DNA of 32,488 nt from an uncultured Desulfovibrio sp. (GCA_944324555.1 CALUWU010000104.1:1-32488), one strand, 5' to 3'; positions 8,067 to 16,754 are shown, numbered from the stretch's first letter. Numbers and translations: made by a program. The notes: generated from the sequence alone by a model not told the origin.

Positions 8067-9512
8067 GTGAGCCACAAAGATTTTCCGTCCTACAGAGGCG
8101 CGATGGAATACGTCTGCCTCGGCTGCGGGGCGCGTCGTCCCGGCGACGACCTGCTGTACACCTGCCCGGACTGCGGCGGCGTCTTCCTGCTGGAGAACAC
8201 CGCCTTTGACGAACTGCGCAAGACCAGCGGCCCCCAGTGGCGCGCCATCTTTGACGAGCGCGCCGCGACGCGCGTCACGGCCCTGCGCGGTATTTTCCGT
8301 TATTACGAACTGCTGGCCCCGCTGATGGACGAGGAAGATATCGTCTATCTGGGCGAAGGTCTCACCCCCATCATCGAAGCGGCGCCCGCGCTGCGGGACG
8401 ACGTGGGCGTGCCCTTCGCCTACAAGAACGACGGCCAGAACCCCAGCGCCTCGTTCAAGGACAGGGGCATGGCCTGCGCCTTCAGCTATCTCAAGTGGCT
8501 GTGCCGCCGCCACAACTGGGAAGAAGTGCTGACGGTCTGCGCCTCCACCGGCGACACCTCCGCCGCCGCCGCGCTCTACGCTTCCTATGTGGGCGCGCCG
8601 CTCAAGTCCGTCGTGCTGCTGCCCCACGGCAAGGTCACGCCGCAGCAGCTTTCGCAGCCGCTGGGCAGCGGCGCGAAGGTGCTGGAGCTGCCCGGCGTCT
8701 TCGACGACTGCATGAAGGTGGTGGAACATCTGGCCGAGAACTACCGCGTCGCGCTGCTCAACTCGAAAAACAGCTGGCGCATTCTCGGGCAGGAATCCTA
8801 CGCCTACGAAGTGGCGCAATGGTACGGCTGGAACGTGGCGGATCTCTGCCTCTTTGTGCCCATCGGCAACGCGGGCAATATCACGGCCATCATGTGCGGC
8901 TTCCTCAAGATGCTCGATCTGGGCATCATCACCAGCCTGCCGCGCATCTTCGGCGTTCAGAGCGAACATGCCGATCCGGTGTACCGTTACTATGCCGCGC
9001 CGGCCTCGCAACGCTCGTGGGCGCCCGTAACCGTTACGCCCAGCGTGGCGCAGGCCGCCATGATCGGCAACCCGGTCTCCTTCCCGCGCGTCAAGGCCCT
9101 TGCCCAGCGCTTCATCGAAGCCGGCGGCGATCGCGCCTTCCAGGTCATTCAGGTTACGGAACAGCAGATCATGGACGCCATGATCGAAGCCAACCGCCAC
9201 GGGCATATCGCCTGCACCCAGGGCGGCGAATGCCTTGCCGGTCTGCGTAACGCCAAGGCGCTCAACCTCATAGACGGCAACGAGCATGCGGTTCTGGACG
9301 CCACGGCCCACAGCCTGAAGTTCTCCGGCTTCCAGGACATGTACTTCAACGACAGCTTCCCGGCCGCTTACGGCGTGCGGCCGCGCCCCGAGCTTGCCAA
9401 CAAGCCCGTGCTGCTGCTCCCCGAAAACGCCCGCGAAGGCAAGGACATTGCCGAATACGCCCGCCTCGGCGCCGAAGCCGTCGTGGCGCAGCTTGGTTTG
9501 TGCAAGAAGTAA
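8067..9512 (+). CDS. thrC: Threonine synthase
   Basis: PLP-dependent conversion of O-phosphohomoserine to threonine. The 481-residue protein opens with a zinc ribbon (C17, C20, C33, C36), followed by the fold-type II PLP domain with the Schiff-base lysine K131 in NPSASFKDRG and the CASTGDTSAA phosphate-binding loop. The zinc-ribbon form is common among bacterial thrC proteins of this length. The start is GTG at 8067, chosen because AAGGAG lies six bases upstream. It follows the aconitase gene by 76 bases and ends at a strong hairpin. Together with asd at 16823 it covers the aspartate-to-threonine route. Confidence 0.93.
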   Translation: MSHKDFPSYRGAMEYVCLGCGARRPGDDLLYTCPDCGGVFLLENTAFDELRKTSGPQWRAIFDERAATRVTALRGIFRYYELLAPLMDEEDIVYLGEGLTPIIEAAPALRDDVGVPFAYKNDGQNPSASFKDRGMACAFSYLKWLCRRHNWEEVLTVCASTGDTSAAAALYASYVGAPLKSVVLLPHGKVTPQQLSQPLGSGAKVLELPGVFDDCMKVVEHLAENYRVALLNSKNSWRILGQESYAYEVAQWYGWNVADLCLFVPIGNAGNITAIMCGFLKMLDLGIITSLPRIFGVQSEHADPVYRYYAAPASQRSWAPVTVTPSVAQAAMIGNPVSFPRVKALAQRFIEAGGDRAFQVIQVTEQQIMDAMIEANRHGHIACTQGGECLAGLRNAKALNLIDGNEHAVLDATAHSLKFSGFQDMYFNDSFPAAYGVRPRPELANKPVLLLPENAREGKDIAEYARLGAEAVVAQLGLCKK

Positions 9513-9520
9513 AAACACAG

Positions 9521-9570
9521 AGGGGAGAGACCGTCGCGACGGTCTCTCCCCTTAGCCCTTAGCATTTTTT
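9521..9570 (+). terminator. Terminator after thrC
   Basis: A perfect 15-bp inverted repeat (9521-9535 with 9538-9552) begins eight bases after the thrC stop. A six-T run follows at 9565-9570, twelve bases from the stem, so termination may be assisted by the second hairpin downstream. It lies between convergent thrC and the helicase gene. Confidence 0.75.
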
Positions 9571-9632
9571 CCGCTCGCTTTGGGCCGGGCGGCGCTGCGC
9601 CGCCGCCTCGCGTTTTACCTTAAATCGTTCTT

Positions 9633-9718
9633 CTGGGGGGGAAGGGAAACCCCTCTGCTAGCGCGAGAGGGGTTTCCCTTCCCCCCCAGCCCCCCATCCC
9701 TTCCCCAGCGCGCTTTTT
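9633..9718 (+). repeat. Long hairpin repeat, GGGGGAAGG family, copy 1
   Basis: A perfect 23-bp inverted repeat (9633-9655 with 9667-9689) with an 11-base loop. The arms carry GGGGGAAGGG and CCCTTCCCCC, and the right arm is followed by AGCCCCCCATCCCTTCCCC and then a T run. The same arm core and the same GCCCCCCATCCCT flank recur at 27514-27580. It sits between convergent genes (thrC and the helicase-exonuclease gene), so it may be a bidirectional terminator that belongs to a dispersed repeat family. Confidence 0.8.
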
Positions 9719-12700
9719 CAGCCCTGAAGGCGCGACGTTTCCTCCCCGGAAAAATCGACTGGAACGCGGACGCGCTGTCCGGCCTTGTTGCGGAATAAAA
9801 TAAATCCGTGCTCAAGGCCGAAACGATACAGTCGCATGGTCAGCAGCACGTCGTCCCGACAGTAGGCCTCAATCTTGTCAAGGCGTCCTTCCTTCCACCA
9901 GCGCAGGGCTTGCAGCCCGTCGGCGCTCTTGGGCGCGTCCAGAGTAGCCTGCGCCGCATTGTCCAGAGAAACGCGGTAGTGCAATCTATCCTGAATACGC
10001 CGCAGAAGATCGACGTGCGGCAGCGTCTTGAGGTCATAGGGGGCGAAGGGCTGAAGAACCGCACAATCGAAACGCAGCGAATTAAAGCCGACAACAGCGT
10101 CCGCTGAACGCAACAGGGTAAAAAAGCCGTCAAGAGCATCCTGGGTATAGCTGACACACTCCTGCGTCAGGCTGTCATAGGCGACAAGAATACTGACGCC
10201 CATTTTCCCCGCAAGATGCCAGCCGCCGACCTCCGCCGCGCTGCGTCGTGTTTCAACATCAAAGACGATAAATCGTTCTGGAATACGCACAGCAGCCTTG
10301 CCGCGTTCCAGATGTTCCACGGGAAACATACCACCTTCCGGCGAATCGCATTGTTCCACGAGAAACATCTTTCGCTCTTGTTTTCCATTATCTTTGCCGT
10401 CGACCTTTTCCTTGTCAGAAAAATTTTCCGCCGGGCTGATAACCAGCGCGGCGGCAAAATGTTCGCCTTCAGAATCCGCACCTTCTTCCAGCACATCCTG
10501 CAACAATGCGACCGCCCCGCTCTTGCTTATGGGCCGGTTCCCTGAGCCGCATTTGGGAGAATGCACGCAGGAAGGACACCCGTCCTCGCACGGGCAGGAC
10601 AAGATAACGTCGCGCGTTATGGCAAGCAGATCGCGCGCTCGTGGAAAAATCTCCCGCGTCAGGCCGGCGCCGCCGGGCAAGGCGTCGTAAATAAAGACGC
10701 AGGCATGGCCGACCTGCGCGTGCAGCGGCGTGGAAATCTCTCCAAAGTCGTTGCGATCCGCCATGACTTCCAGCGGCAGCATCCCGATAGCCGCATGCTC
10801 AACGGCATGAATGCTGCCCATGAAATGCAGAAAGCGTTCCTCCAGCCGCTCGCGACAGGCATCGGGAAAGACAAACCACAGGCCTTCCGTTTCAAAGACA
10901 TGCGGCGGCGCTTCCAGAGGCACGATTGTCAACAGCCTGTTGCCCGACGAAGAACGTTTCTCATAGCCCGTCACCCTGTCGGTAATCCGCAACCGTCCGT
11001 AGCAGACAACGGCGCGGCCGGCGGCGCGGCGCGCCTTCTCCTCCAGGATTTCCGTACTCTTTGATCCCCGCGTGCGCGTAAAATAGGAAACTTTCTCCGG
11101 CCGCGCCTTCACGCATCCCCGCGCCGCGTCCAGTTCCTCAATGACATACGACCGCCCCCTGTGCAGATAAACGGCCCCCGGATGCGTCTCCCTCCAGGCC
11201 CGGAAGCTGTCCACCGAACCGATTACCTTCCCTTCCGTATCCTCAATCACAAGGCTGCGGCCGGCGCCGCGCAGATCGACCAGACGCTGCGGACGCTTGC
11301 GGGAAGCAAGCCACTGCTCGCCGTCGGCCGAACGCAGCGCATCGCCATTGCGTTCCAGCTCTTTCAGCGCCTCGCGCGCGGCGGCGCTCCGCAGCCAGGG
11401 TTCGTCCCGCCGCAGGGGCTGTTCCGCCGCGGCGCACTCCAGATGACGCGCCAGAATGGCGGGATTGTCCGGATTGACGACCGCCAGCTCCGGCGGCCGG
11501 GAAAAGAAATCTTCAGGATGGCGCAGAAAATATTGATCCAGGGCGTCGTCCCCGGCCACCAGCACGACGGCGGATTCCCGCAGGGCGCGCCCCACGCGCC
11601 CGCCGCGCTGCAAGGTCGCCGTTACCGTGCCCGGATAGCCGACGAGAATGCAGACGTCCAGCCCGCCAATATCTATCCCAAGTTCCAGGGCGCTGGTGGA
11701 AATGACGGCCAGCAGCTCCCCCGAGGCCATGCGCGCCTCTATCTCCCGCCTTTCCTCCGGCAGGAAGCCCGCCCGGTAGGCGGAAATTCGTCCGGCAAGC
11801 GGCCCCTCCACCGCTCCGGCCCACAGGCTCACAAGTTCCGTCATGCGCCGGGAGCGGCAATAGACTATCGTGCGCAAGCCCCGCGCGACGGCCGCCTTGA
11901 GCAGATCGATGGCGGCGCTTGCCGGACTTTGCGACGGGTCGAGAAAGATATAGTGCCGCGCCCCCTGCGGCGCCCCGGACTCGCGAATGACCGCGGGGGC
12001 GCGCCCGCCCTCCGTCTCCGTTCCCGGCGCCGGCAGGCCTGCCAGCGCCGCCGCTAGTTCGCCGGGATTGCCGACCGTCGCCGTGCAGAAAATGAAGACG
12101 GGATCGGCGCCGTAACGCGCCGCCAGACGGGACAGACGGCGAAAGACGCCCGCCATGTGCGCCCCGAAAACGCCCCGGTAAACGTGCGCCTCGTCAACGA
12201 CAATGTGGGAGAGGCCCGCCAGAAAGGGGGCCCACTGCTCATGATGCGGCAGAATCCCCAGATGCAGCATTTCAGGATTGCTGACCAGAACGGTCGGGGG
12301 CTGGCGGCGGATCTTGCGCCGGGCATAATCCGAAGCGTCGCCGTCATAAAGCGCAATGGAGGGACGCGCCTCCTCTGGCCAGGCTTCCGTCAGGGCCCGG
12401 AAGGCCGCCGCCTGATCCTGCGCCAGCGCCTTGAGCGGGAAAAGATACAGCGCCCGCGCGTCGGGGTCCCGCAGGAATTCGGCCAGCACCGGCAGGGTGT
12501 AGACAAGGCTCTTGCCGCTGGCCGTGGGAGTGGCAACGACAATGCTTCTGCCGGAACGGACCAGATCCGTCGCTTCGGCCTGATGACTGTAGAGGCTTGC
12601 GCTTCCCTGCTCCAGCCCCCGTTCCCGCAAGGCCTTTTCTATGGCCTGCGGCCACGGCAGGCGGCAGCGTCCCGGCGCGGCTTCCCGCGCGGGCAGACAG

Positions 12701-12786
12701 CGATGATGCCGCACCTGCCCGCCCAGCCGCTCCGAAGCCAGCAGCGCGCGCACATACTCGCCCACGTCGCCCTGTATCAAACGCAC
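9718..12786 (-). CDS. MrfA-type DEAH helicase fused to an MrfB-type DEDD exonuclease
   Basis: A 1022-residue DNA-repair protein. Residues 1-785 are a superfamily 2 helicase of the YprA/MrfA type: Walker A TPTASGKS at 86-93, DEAH at 198-201, STSALELGIDIG and QRGGRVGR in the second RecA domain, and a zinc-binding cysteine cluster (C731, C733, C737, C740, C746). After a charged, flexible linker (about 790-835) the C-terminal 184 residues form an RNase H-like 3'-5' exonuclease with D843 and E845 (FDVET), D907 (NSLRFD) and Y975/D979 (YCRDD), a DEDDy set. In Bacillus subtilis these are two adjacent genes, mrfA and mrfB, which repair mitomycin C damage independently of UvrABC; here they are one chain. 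The start is GTG at 12786, preceded by GGGAG. The linker DNA is visibly less GC-rich and carries two parS-like sites. Confidence 0.92.
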   Translation of the reverse strand: MRLIQGDVGEYVRALLASERLGGQVRHHRCLPAREAAPGRCRLPWPQAIEKALRERGLEQGSASLYSHQAEATDLVRSGRSIVVATPTASGKSLVYTLPVLAEFLRDPDARALYLFPLKALAQDQAAAFRALTEAWPEEARPSIALYDGDASDYARRKIRRQPPTVLVSNPEMLHLGILPHHEQWAPFLAGLSHIVVDEAHVYRGVFGAHMAGVFRRLSRLAARYGADPVFIFCTATVGNPGELAAALAGLPAPGTETEGGRAPAVIRESGAPQGARHYIFLDPSQSPASAAIDLLKAAVARGLRTIVYCRSRRMTELVSLWAGAVEGPLAGRISAYRAGFLPEERREIEARMASGELLAVISTSALELGIDIGGLDVCILVGYPGTVTATLQRGGRVGRALRESAVVLVAGDDALDQYFLRHPEDFFSRPPELAVVNPDNPAILARHLECAAAEQPLRRDEPWLRSAAAREALKELERNGDALRSADGEQWLASRKRPQRLVDLRGAGRSLVIEDTEGKVIGSVDSFRAWRETHPGAVYLHRGRSYVIEELDAARGCVKARPEKVSYFTRTRGSKSTEILEEKARRAAGRAVVCYGRLRITDRVTGYEKRSSSGNRLLTIVPLEAPPHVFETEGLWFVFPDACRERLEERFLHFMGSIHAVEHAAIGMLPLEVMADRNDFGEISTPLHAQVGHACVFIYDALPGGAGLTREIFPRARDLLAITRDVILSCPCEDGCPSCVHSPKCGSGNRPISKSGAVALLQDVLEEGADSEGEHFAAALVISPAENFSDKEKVDGKDNGKQERKMFLVEQCDSPEGGMFPVEHLERGKAAVRIPERFIVFDVETRRSAAEVGGWHLAGKMGVSILVAYDSLTQECVSYTQDALDGFFTLLRSADAVVGFNSLRFDCAVLQPFAPYDLKTLPHVDLLRRIQDRLHYRVSLDNAAQATLDAPKSADGLQALRWWKEGRLDKIEAYCRDDVLLTMRLYRFGLEHGFILFRNKAGQRVRVPVDFSGEETSRLQG
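10313..10328 (+). promoter_or_regulatory. parS-like ParB binding site 1
   Basis: TGTTCCACGGGAAACA matches the near-universal chromosomal parS palindrome TGTTYCACGTGRAACA at 15 of 16 positions; the single difference is the T of the right half-site. It lies inside the helicase-exonuclease gene, where the reverse strand encodes the peptide MFPVEH, a variant of the MFHVEH-type peptides that parS sites encode when they fall in genes. A second site starts 39 bases away. Confidence 0.6.
10352..10367 (+). promoter_or_regulatory. parS-like ParB binding site 2
   Basis: TGTTCCACGAGAAACA, again 15 of 16 to the parS consensus, with the mismatch at the same position as in site 1 (A here, G there). The two sites are in the same orientation, 39 bases or 13 codons apart, and encode MFLVEQ and MFPVEH in the flexible linker of the host protein, where amino-acid sequence is likely under little constraint. 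Confidence 0.6.
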
Positions 12787-12831
12787 GTTACGCTCTCCCT
12801 TGAAGAGGATCGGAAGTCAGAGAATCGCGGG

Positions 12832-12888
12832 AAAAAAGACGGCCGGCGGGGCCGCTGGGGAGGTTCGGCGCGACGCCGAGCCCTCCCC
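12832..12888 (-). terminator. Terminator after the acyltransferase gene
   Basis: Read on the minus strand, a GC-rich hairpin (12888-12857, stem interrupted once) is followed by a second five-bp hairpin (12854-12840) and then a run of six T (12837-12832). It separates the four-gene minus-strand cluster from the helicase-exonuclease gene. Confidence 0.6.
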
Positions 12889-12916
12889 GGGCGGGATATG
12901 AAACGGGCGCGGCGCG

Positions 12917-13579
12917 CTATTCGCTCGCCAGCCGGCGAATGACGCGCGCCGGATTGCCCGCGGCCAGACAGAAGGAAGGAATGTCGCGCGTGACCACGCT
13001 GCCCGCGCCGATGATGGCGCCGCGTCCGATATGGACGCCCTTGAGGATATGGCAGTTCATGCCGATCCAGACGTAATCGTCGATGCGGACGGGACGATCG
13101 CGCTCGGTTCCGGGAGAAGCGGCCCGGGCTTCCGGAGGCCAGGGCGCGTGGAAATCGGCGTCCGTAATAACGCAATTGGGGCCGACAAGCACCTGACGCC
13201 CGAGGGTGACGGACGTGGAGCGCACCGCAATGGACGTTCCCGACAGTTCGCAGGCAGGGCCGATACTGATGACCGCGTCGGGGCCGAAGGTACGCAGGCG
13301 GGCGGGCGCCGCGAGCGTGCAGGCCGTTGCCCGCCGCCACGAGGAAATGATGCTGACGTCGTCCCCGATGTCGATACGGCTGCCGGGCCAGCGCAGCAGG
13401 CCGACCGCCCCGTGGGCCCGCACGCCCCGCCCGAGCCGCACGCCCAGCAGCAGGGTCTTGCAGCGCAGGCGCAGGGTCCCCATTACGACGCCCCAGAAAC
13501 GCATATGCTGCAAGGACAGATAGGAAACGACGTTGCCCGGCGTCAGTCCGCGTTCCAGGGCCTTCCGCCACAGGCTCAT
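12917..13579 (-). CDS. Hexapeptide-repeat acyltransferase (LbH/WcaF-CysE-like)
   Basis: A 220-residue left-handed beta-helix acyltransferase, of the type that O-acetylates sugars in polysaccharide or lipopolysaccharide assembly. The C-terminal half holds hexapeptide turns (VRIDDYVWIGMNCHILKGV, IGRGAIIGAGSVV), the catalytic-type histidine in ITDADFHAPW, and the ending AAGNPARVIRRL, typical of the CysE/LacA/WcaF group. The start is the ATG at 13579, which overlaps the TGA of the upstream tRNA-thiolation gene by four bases (ATGA) and has AAGGAG eight bases upstream; the frame is open further but without a better site. The glycosyltransferase two genes upstream makes a cell-surface glycan role plausible. 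The acceptor is unknown. Confidence 0.85.
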   Translation of the reverse strand: MSLWRKALERGLTPGNVVSYLSLQHMRFWGVVMGTLRLRCKTLLLGVRLGRGVRAHGAVGLLRWPGSRIDIGDDVSIISSWRRATACTLAAPARLRTFGPDAVISIGPACELSGTSIAVRSTSVTLGRQVLVGPNCVITDADFHAPWPPEARAASPGTERDRPVRIDDYVWIGMNCHILKGVHIGRGAIIGAGSVVTRDIPSFCLAAGNPARVIRRLASE

Positions 13580-14487
13580 GATTTCTGCTCCTTCAGGGCT
13601 TCCCGGATGCGGCAGACGCCGCACAGATCGCCAGAGGAGGTCGGATAGCCGCAGGCAATGCAGGGCGCCAGCGCCACGCCCTCCTCGGCTTCCCGGCGGG
13701 CAAAGACAGTACGCCCGCGCTTGAGAAAGCCCTGATAGAAATCCAGCTTGCGACCCGGCATGGCGGCCTCCAGACGCTGCAACAGCCCCTTGAGGGTCGT
13801 GAAGCTCGCGCCGGGGCTGTAGGGACAGGGGGCGTAATGGTGTTCTATGCCCATCAGAAAGGCGTAATTGGCGGTTTCAAATTCCGTCAGGCGCCACAGG
13901 GGCTTGACCTTGCGGGCGAAACCGTCCTCGCCGTCCAGCCTCGGCCCCTGATCCGAAAGGTAGGCCGTATCCCAGCGCAAGGTATTGCTGAAAAGGCGGG
14001 CCGCCTCGTCGTCCAGATTATGCCCTGTCGCAAGGGCGTCAAAGCCGCCGTCGAGCGCAGCCTTGTTGAAGAAGTGGCGCTTTATCTTGCCGCAGGCCGA
14101 GCAGACGGGCCGCTTGAGACGTTCCTTGACGTCGGGAATGGCCAGCCCTTCGGCCGTCATGTCCTTGATCATGAGCTTCAGACCGTGCCTTTCGCAAAAG
14201 CGTTCCACAACGCCGCGCGCGGCCGGCGAAGAGCCGGGAATGCCAAGGTCGATATGGAGGCCGGTCACATTGTAGCCCTGCCGCGACAGCTCCAGCATGA
14301 GGGCCAGCGAATCCTTGCCGCCGGAGAGGGCCACAAGGATCTTTTCATCATGGGTGAACAGCTTCTGGCTTTCTATGCCGCGCTCCACCTGCCGCGCGAA
14401 AAAGGCCTTGTAGCATTCGGGGCAAAAGGCGGCATTGTGGCTGCGAAGCGCCACGACGGCTGTTTCCTTGCAGATCTTGCACTTCAT
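13576..14487 (-). CDS. TtuA/TtcA-family tRNA 2-thiolation ATPase
   Basis: A 303-residue ATP pyrophosphatase that activates a tRNA base for sulfur insertion. The PP-loop SGGKDS is at 55-60. Three cysteine sets are visible: an N-terminal zinc finger (C3, C6, C22, C25), the catalytic iron-sulfur ligands C129, C132 and C221, and a C-terminal zinc finger (C276, C279, C289, C292). The catalytic trio is nearly at the Thermus TtuA positions (130, 133, 222), and paired terminal zinc fingers are the mark of the TtuA/Ncs6 branch rather than E. coli TtcA, which lacks them. The likely product is 2-thiouridine or 2-thiocytidine in tRNA; sequence does not settle which. It overlaps both neighbours by four bases. 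Its presence among glycan genes looks like operon packing rather than shared function. Confidence 0.88.
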   Translation of the reverse strand: MKCKICKETAVVALRSHNAAFCPECYKAFFARQVERGIESQKLFTHDEKILVALSGGKDSLALMLELSRQGYNVTGLHIDLGIPGSSPAARGVVERFCERHGLKLMIKDMTAEGLAIPDVKERLKRPVCSACGKIKRHFFNKAALDGGFDALATGHNLDDEAARLFSNTLRWDTAYLSDQGPRLDGEDGFARKVKPLWRLTEFETANYAFLMGIEHHYAPCPYSPGASFTTLKGLLQRLEAAMPGRKLDFYQGFLKRGRTVFARREAEEGVALAPCIACGYPTSSGDLCGVCRIREALKEQKS

Positions 14488-15782
14488 GAAGACTCGGAAA
14501 GGTTTTTCGACCGCGAGCGGTCTTTCTTGCGATGTTTTGAACCGCCGCCTTCCTTGTCGGCGGGCGGCGCCTCGTCCTCCGCGGGCGCGTCCTTCTCCTG
14601 CGGGGAAACGTGTTCCGGCTGCATGACCCAGCCGCGCCGCGTATACCAGTTTTCAAAAAAGGCGCACAGGGCGCGGGCCGCGTCGTCCGGCAGGCGGCTC
14701 AGGACGGCCTCGCGGCCGCGTCCGGCCAGCTCCGCGCGCAACGGGGCTTCGTGCATGAGGGTGATCATGGCTTCGGCCAGGGCCTGCGGATTGCCGTCCT
14801 CGAAAAACAGCGCGGCGTTCTCGCAATTGCGCAACCGCTCTTCATGCAGGGGACAGCGGCTGACAATGGACGGCAAGCCGGCGGCCAGCCCGCTCCAGAG
14901 TGTCGCGGGCGCCTCTTCGGGGGAGCTGCCGGGCGCGAGAAAGGCGTGCGCCTGCCGCAGGGCGGACTTCATGATGTCGGCGTCCTGCTCTCCCAGCAGC
15001 GACAGGCGCGACGTCACGCCAAGCGCGCGGGCCTCGTCGAAGACTTCCGCAAAGCGGTCGCCGCCGCCGTACAGACGCACTTCCCACGGAGGCAGATCCG
15101 TGCGCTGCCAGAGGGCGGCCATGGCGCGGGTGACCAGCGTGGCGCCGGAACGGGGCAGCAGGCTTTCCCGCATGCAGAAGACGAAGCGCCCCCCCTTTTC
15201 GGCGACGACCGGCGACAGGTCCAGCAGGGACGCGCTTTCGCCGTCCACGACGGGGGGCAGCAGCCGCAGGCGGCGTTCCCCCGGCCCCTGCGGCGTGAGG
15301 GCGTCCGCCTGATGTTCCGCAAGGCGATCCCGGACGTGTCTCGAACCGCAAAGGATGCAGTCCGCGGCGACGAGACTTCGCAGCCAGCCTCCCTGCAAAA
15401 GATTCCGGGACGGAGGGGAGTTGAGAAAGGCGTGCCCCAGCAGGGTCGCTCCCCGGGGGCGAAGCCGCTGTATCCTGCCGCCGAGCGAGACGGACGCCTG
15501 ACCGAAGGTCTGCACCAGCAGCCCCCGCCAGTGACGGCAGCGCCAGCGCAGGCGCAGGGCGGCCAGCCCTTCGGCCATGAGGCCGCTTCCTATGGCAAGG
15601 TGAGGTATCTTTTGTTCGCACAGGGCCTCGGCCAGCAGGCTGCCGCGCGAGCAGACCACGAAGGGCGCCATGCGGCCGCCGTCGCGCATGACGCGCGCGA
15701 GGGTCAGCGTCATGCGCGCTTCCATGCGCTGCTCCAGCGGAGTCGCGCCCGTATTTTCCAAAGCCAGCAAAAGACAGCGCAT
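14484..15782 (-). CDS. Glycosyltransferase, GT-B fold (group 1-like)
   Basis: A 432-residue protein of the GT1/GT4 type that would transfer a sugar from a nucleotide donor in lipopolysaccharide or another surface glycan. The C-terminal domain shows the donor-site pattern PGSSPEEAPATLWSGLAAG followed by P-x-I-V-S and a trailing LAEAMITLMHE helix; RFVFCMRESLLPRSG and RLYGGGDRF are the usual strand-turn elements before it. The N-terminal domain is poorly conserved (acceptor side). The last 40 or so residues are a low-complexity charged tail rich in D, E, K, R and S, predicted to be disordered. Its start overlaps the upstream aminotransferase stop by one base (TGATG), and its end overlaps the tRNA-thiolation gene by four. 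Donor and acceptor are unknown. Confidence 0.8.
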   Translation of the reverse strand: MRCLLLALENTGATPLEQRMEARMTLTLARVMRDGGRMAPFVVCSRGSLLAEALCEQKIPHLAIGSGLMAEGLAALRLRWRCRHWRGLLVQTFGQASVSLGGRIQRLRPRGATLLGHAFLNSPPSRNLLQGGWLRSLVAADCILCGSRHVRDRLAEHQADALTPQGPGERRLRLLPPVVDGESASLLDLSPVVAEKGGRFVFCMRESLLPRSGATLVTRAMAALWQRTDLPPWEVRLYGGGDRFAEVFDEARALGVTSRLSLLGEQDADIMKSALRQAHAFLAPGSSPEEAPATLWSGLAAGLPSIVSRCPLHEERLRNCENAALFFEDGNPQALAEAMITLMHEAPLRAELAGRGREAVLSRLPDDAARALCAFFENWYTRRGWVMQPEHVSPQEKDAPAEDEAPPADKEGGGSKHRKKDRSRSKNLSESS

Positions 15783-16720
15783 CAGAAGGTCGTCCCCCCC
15801 CGAATCATGGCGCGCAGGACTTCTTCCCGCAGAAGCGCGGCCGCCGGGCCGGGCTTCCCGTCGCCCACGGGCGCGCCGTCAAAGGATGTGATGGAAAGAC
15901 AAAGGCTGGCGCTGGTAAAGAGCAGCATTTCCCGGGCGCTGGCGATGTCTTCGCGAGTAACGTCGCGGCGCAGGGCGCTCATGCCGCGCCTTTCGGCCGC
16001 GGCAAGGGCGGCCCGCATGGAGGTGCCCGCGAGGATGCGTTCCGGCGGCGGGCAGATCAGCGCGCCGCCGGCGTCCACAATGCCCACGCTGGCGATGGCG
16101 GCTTCGCACATGCGGCCGCGCTCGTCGAAGGCCACGGCCACGTCCATGCCGCGCTCCGCCGCTTCCTGCGCCATGAAGACGTTCGGCAGATAATTATTGC
16201 TCTTGATGCGCGCCAGATAGGGCTGTTTCGGGGGCACCGCGCTGGTAAAGGCCGAAAGGCCCCGCGTCAGGGCTTCGGGACGGGGCGGCGCGCTTTCCAG
16301 CGCAACAATGTAGAGGCTGGAAACGGGGCATTCGGCAGGCGCGATGCCGAAACCGCCGGGACCGCGCCCAAGCAGCACTCTCAGACCGCAATCGTCCTTT
16401 CCCGAGGCGCGGGCCGTATCCACAATGCGCTCCCGCAGGAAATCCCACGGGCAGGGAGGTTCCAGCCGCAGGGCGGCGGCTCCTTCGCGCAGGCGGGCAA
16501 GGTGATCGTCAAGGGCGAAAATGACGCGATTCCGGCAGGCCAGACTTTCAAACAGGCCGTCGCCGCGCAGGCAGAGGTGATCGTCCAGCGGCAGGAAGAG
16601 CAGACGCTGATCCGTGCAGATCCTGCCGACGCGGTGATCATAAAAGGCAAGCGCGCCTGTGCGCGGACGGGGCGCCTGCAGCAGAGCCGCCAGATACTCG
16701 TCGAAGCCCACGGCCTCCAT
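15782..16720 (-). CDS. Class IV PLP aminotransferase (BCAT / aminodeoxychorismate lyase type)
   Basis: A 312-residue fold-type IV PLP enzyme. The Schiff-base lysine is K173 in ARIKSNNYLPN and the pyridoxal-nitrogen glutamate is E206 in CEAAIASVGIVD; the GDGLFESL stretch near residue 53 and the ILAGTSMRAAL block (PLP phosphate binding) complete the family pattern. Members are branched-chain aminotransferases, D-amino-acid aminotransferases or 4-amino-4-deoxychorismate lyases (PabC), and sequence alone does not choose among them; the length and GDGLFE motif fit either of the first two or PabC. The ATG at 16720 has GAGGAG six bases upstream. It is the first gene of the overlapping minus-strand cluster. 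Confidence 0.85.
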   Translation of the reverse strand: MEAVGFDEYLAALLQAPRPRTGALAFYDHRVGRICTDQRLLFLPLDDHLCLRGDGLFESLACRNRVIFALDDHLARLREGAAALRLEPPCPWDFLRERIVDTARASGKDDCGLRVLLGRGPGGFGIAPAECPVSSLYIVALESAPPRPEALTRGLSAFTSAVPPKQPYLARIKSNNYLPNVFMAQEAAERGMDVAVAFDERGRMCEAAIASVGIVDAGGALICPPPERILAGTSMRAALAAAERRGMSALRRDVTREDIASAREMLLFTSASLCLSITSFDGAPVGDGKPGPAAALLREEVLRAMIRGGTTF

Positions 16721-16754
16721 GAGCTGCTCCTCGTGCTGGAAGGAAAGGGAAGAT

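Noticed and set aside
5540-8077. An 845-codon minus-strand open frame antisense to the aconitase homologue
   Set aside because: Same GC-driven artefact; the opposite strand has complete aconitase motifs and a proper ribosome site.
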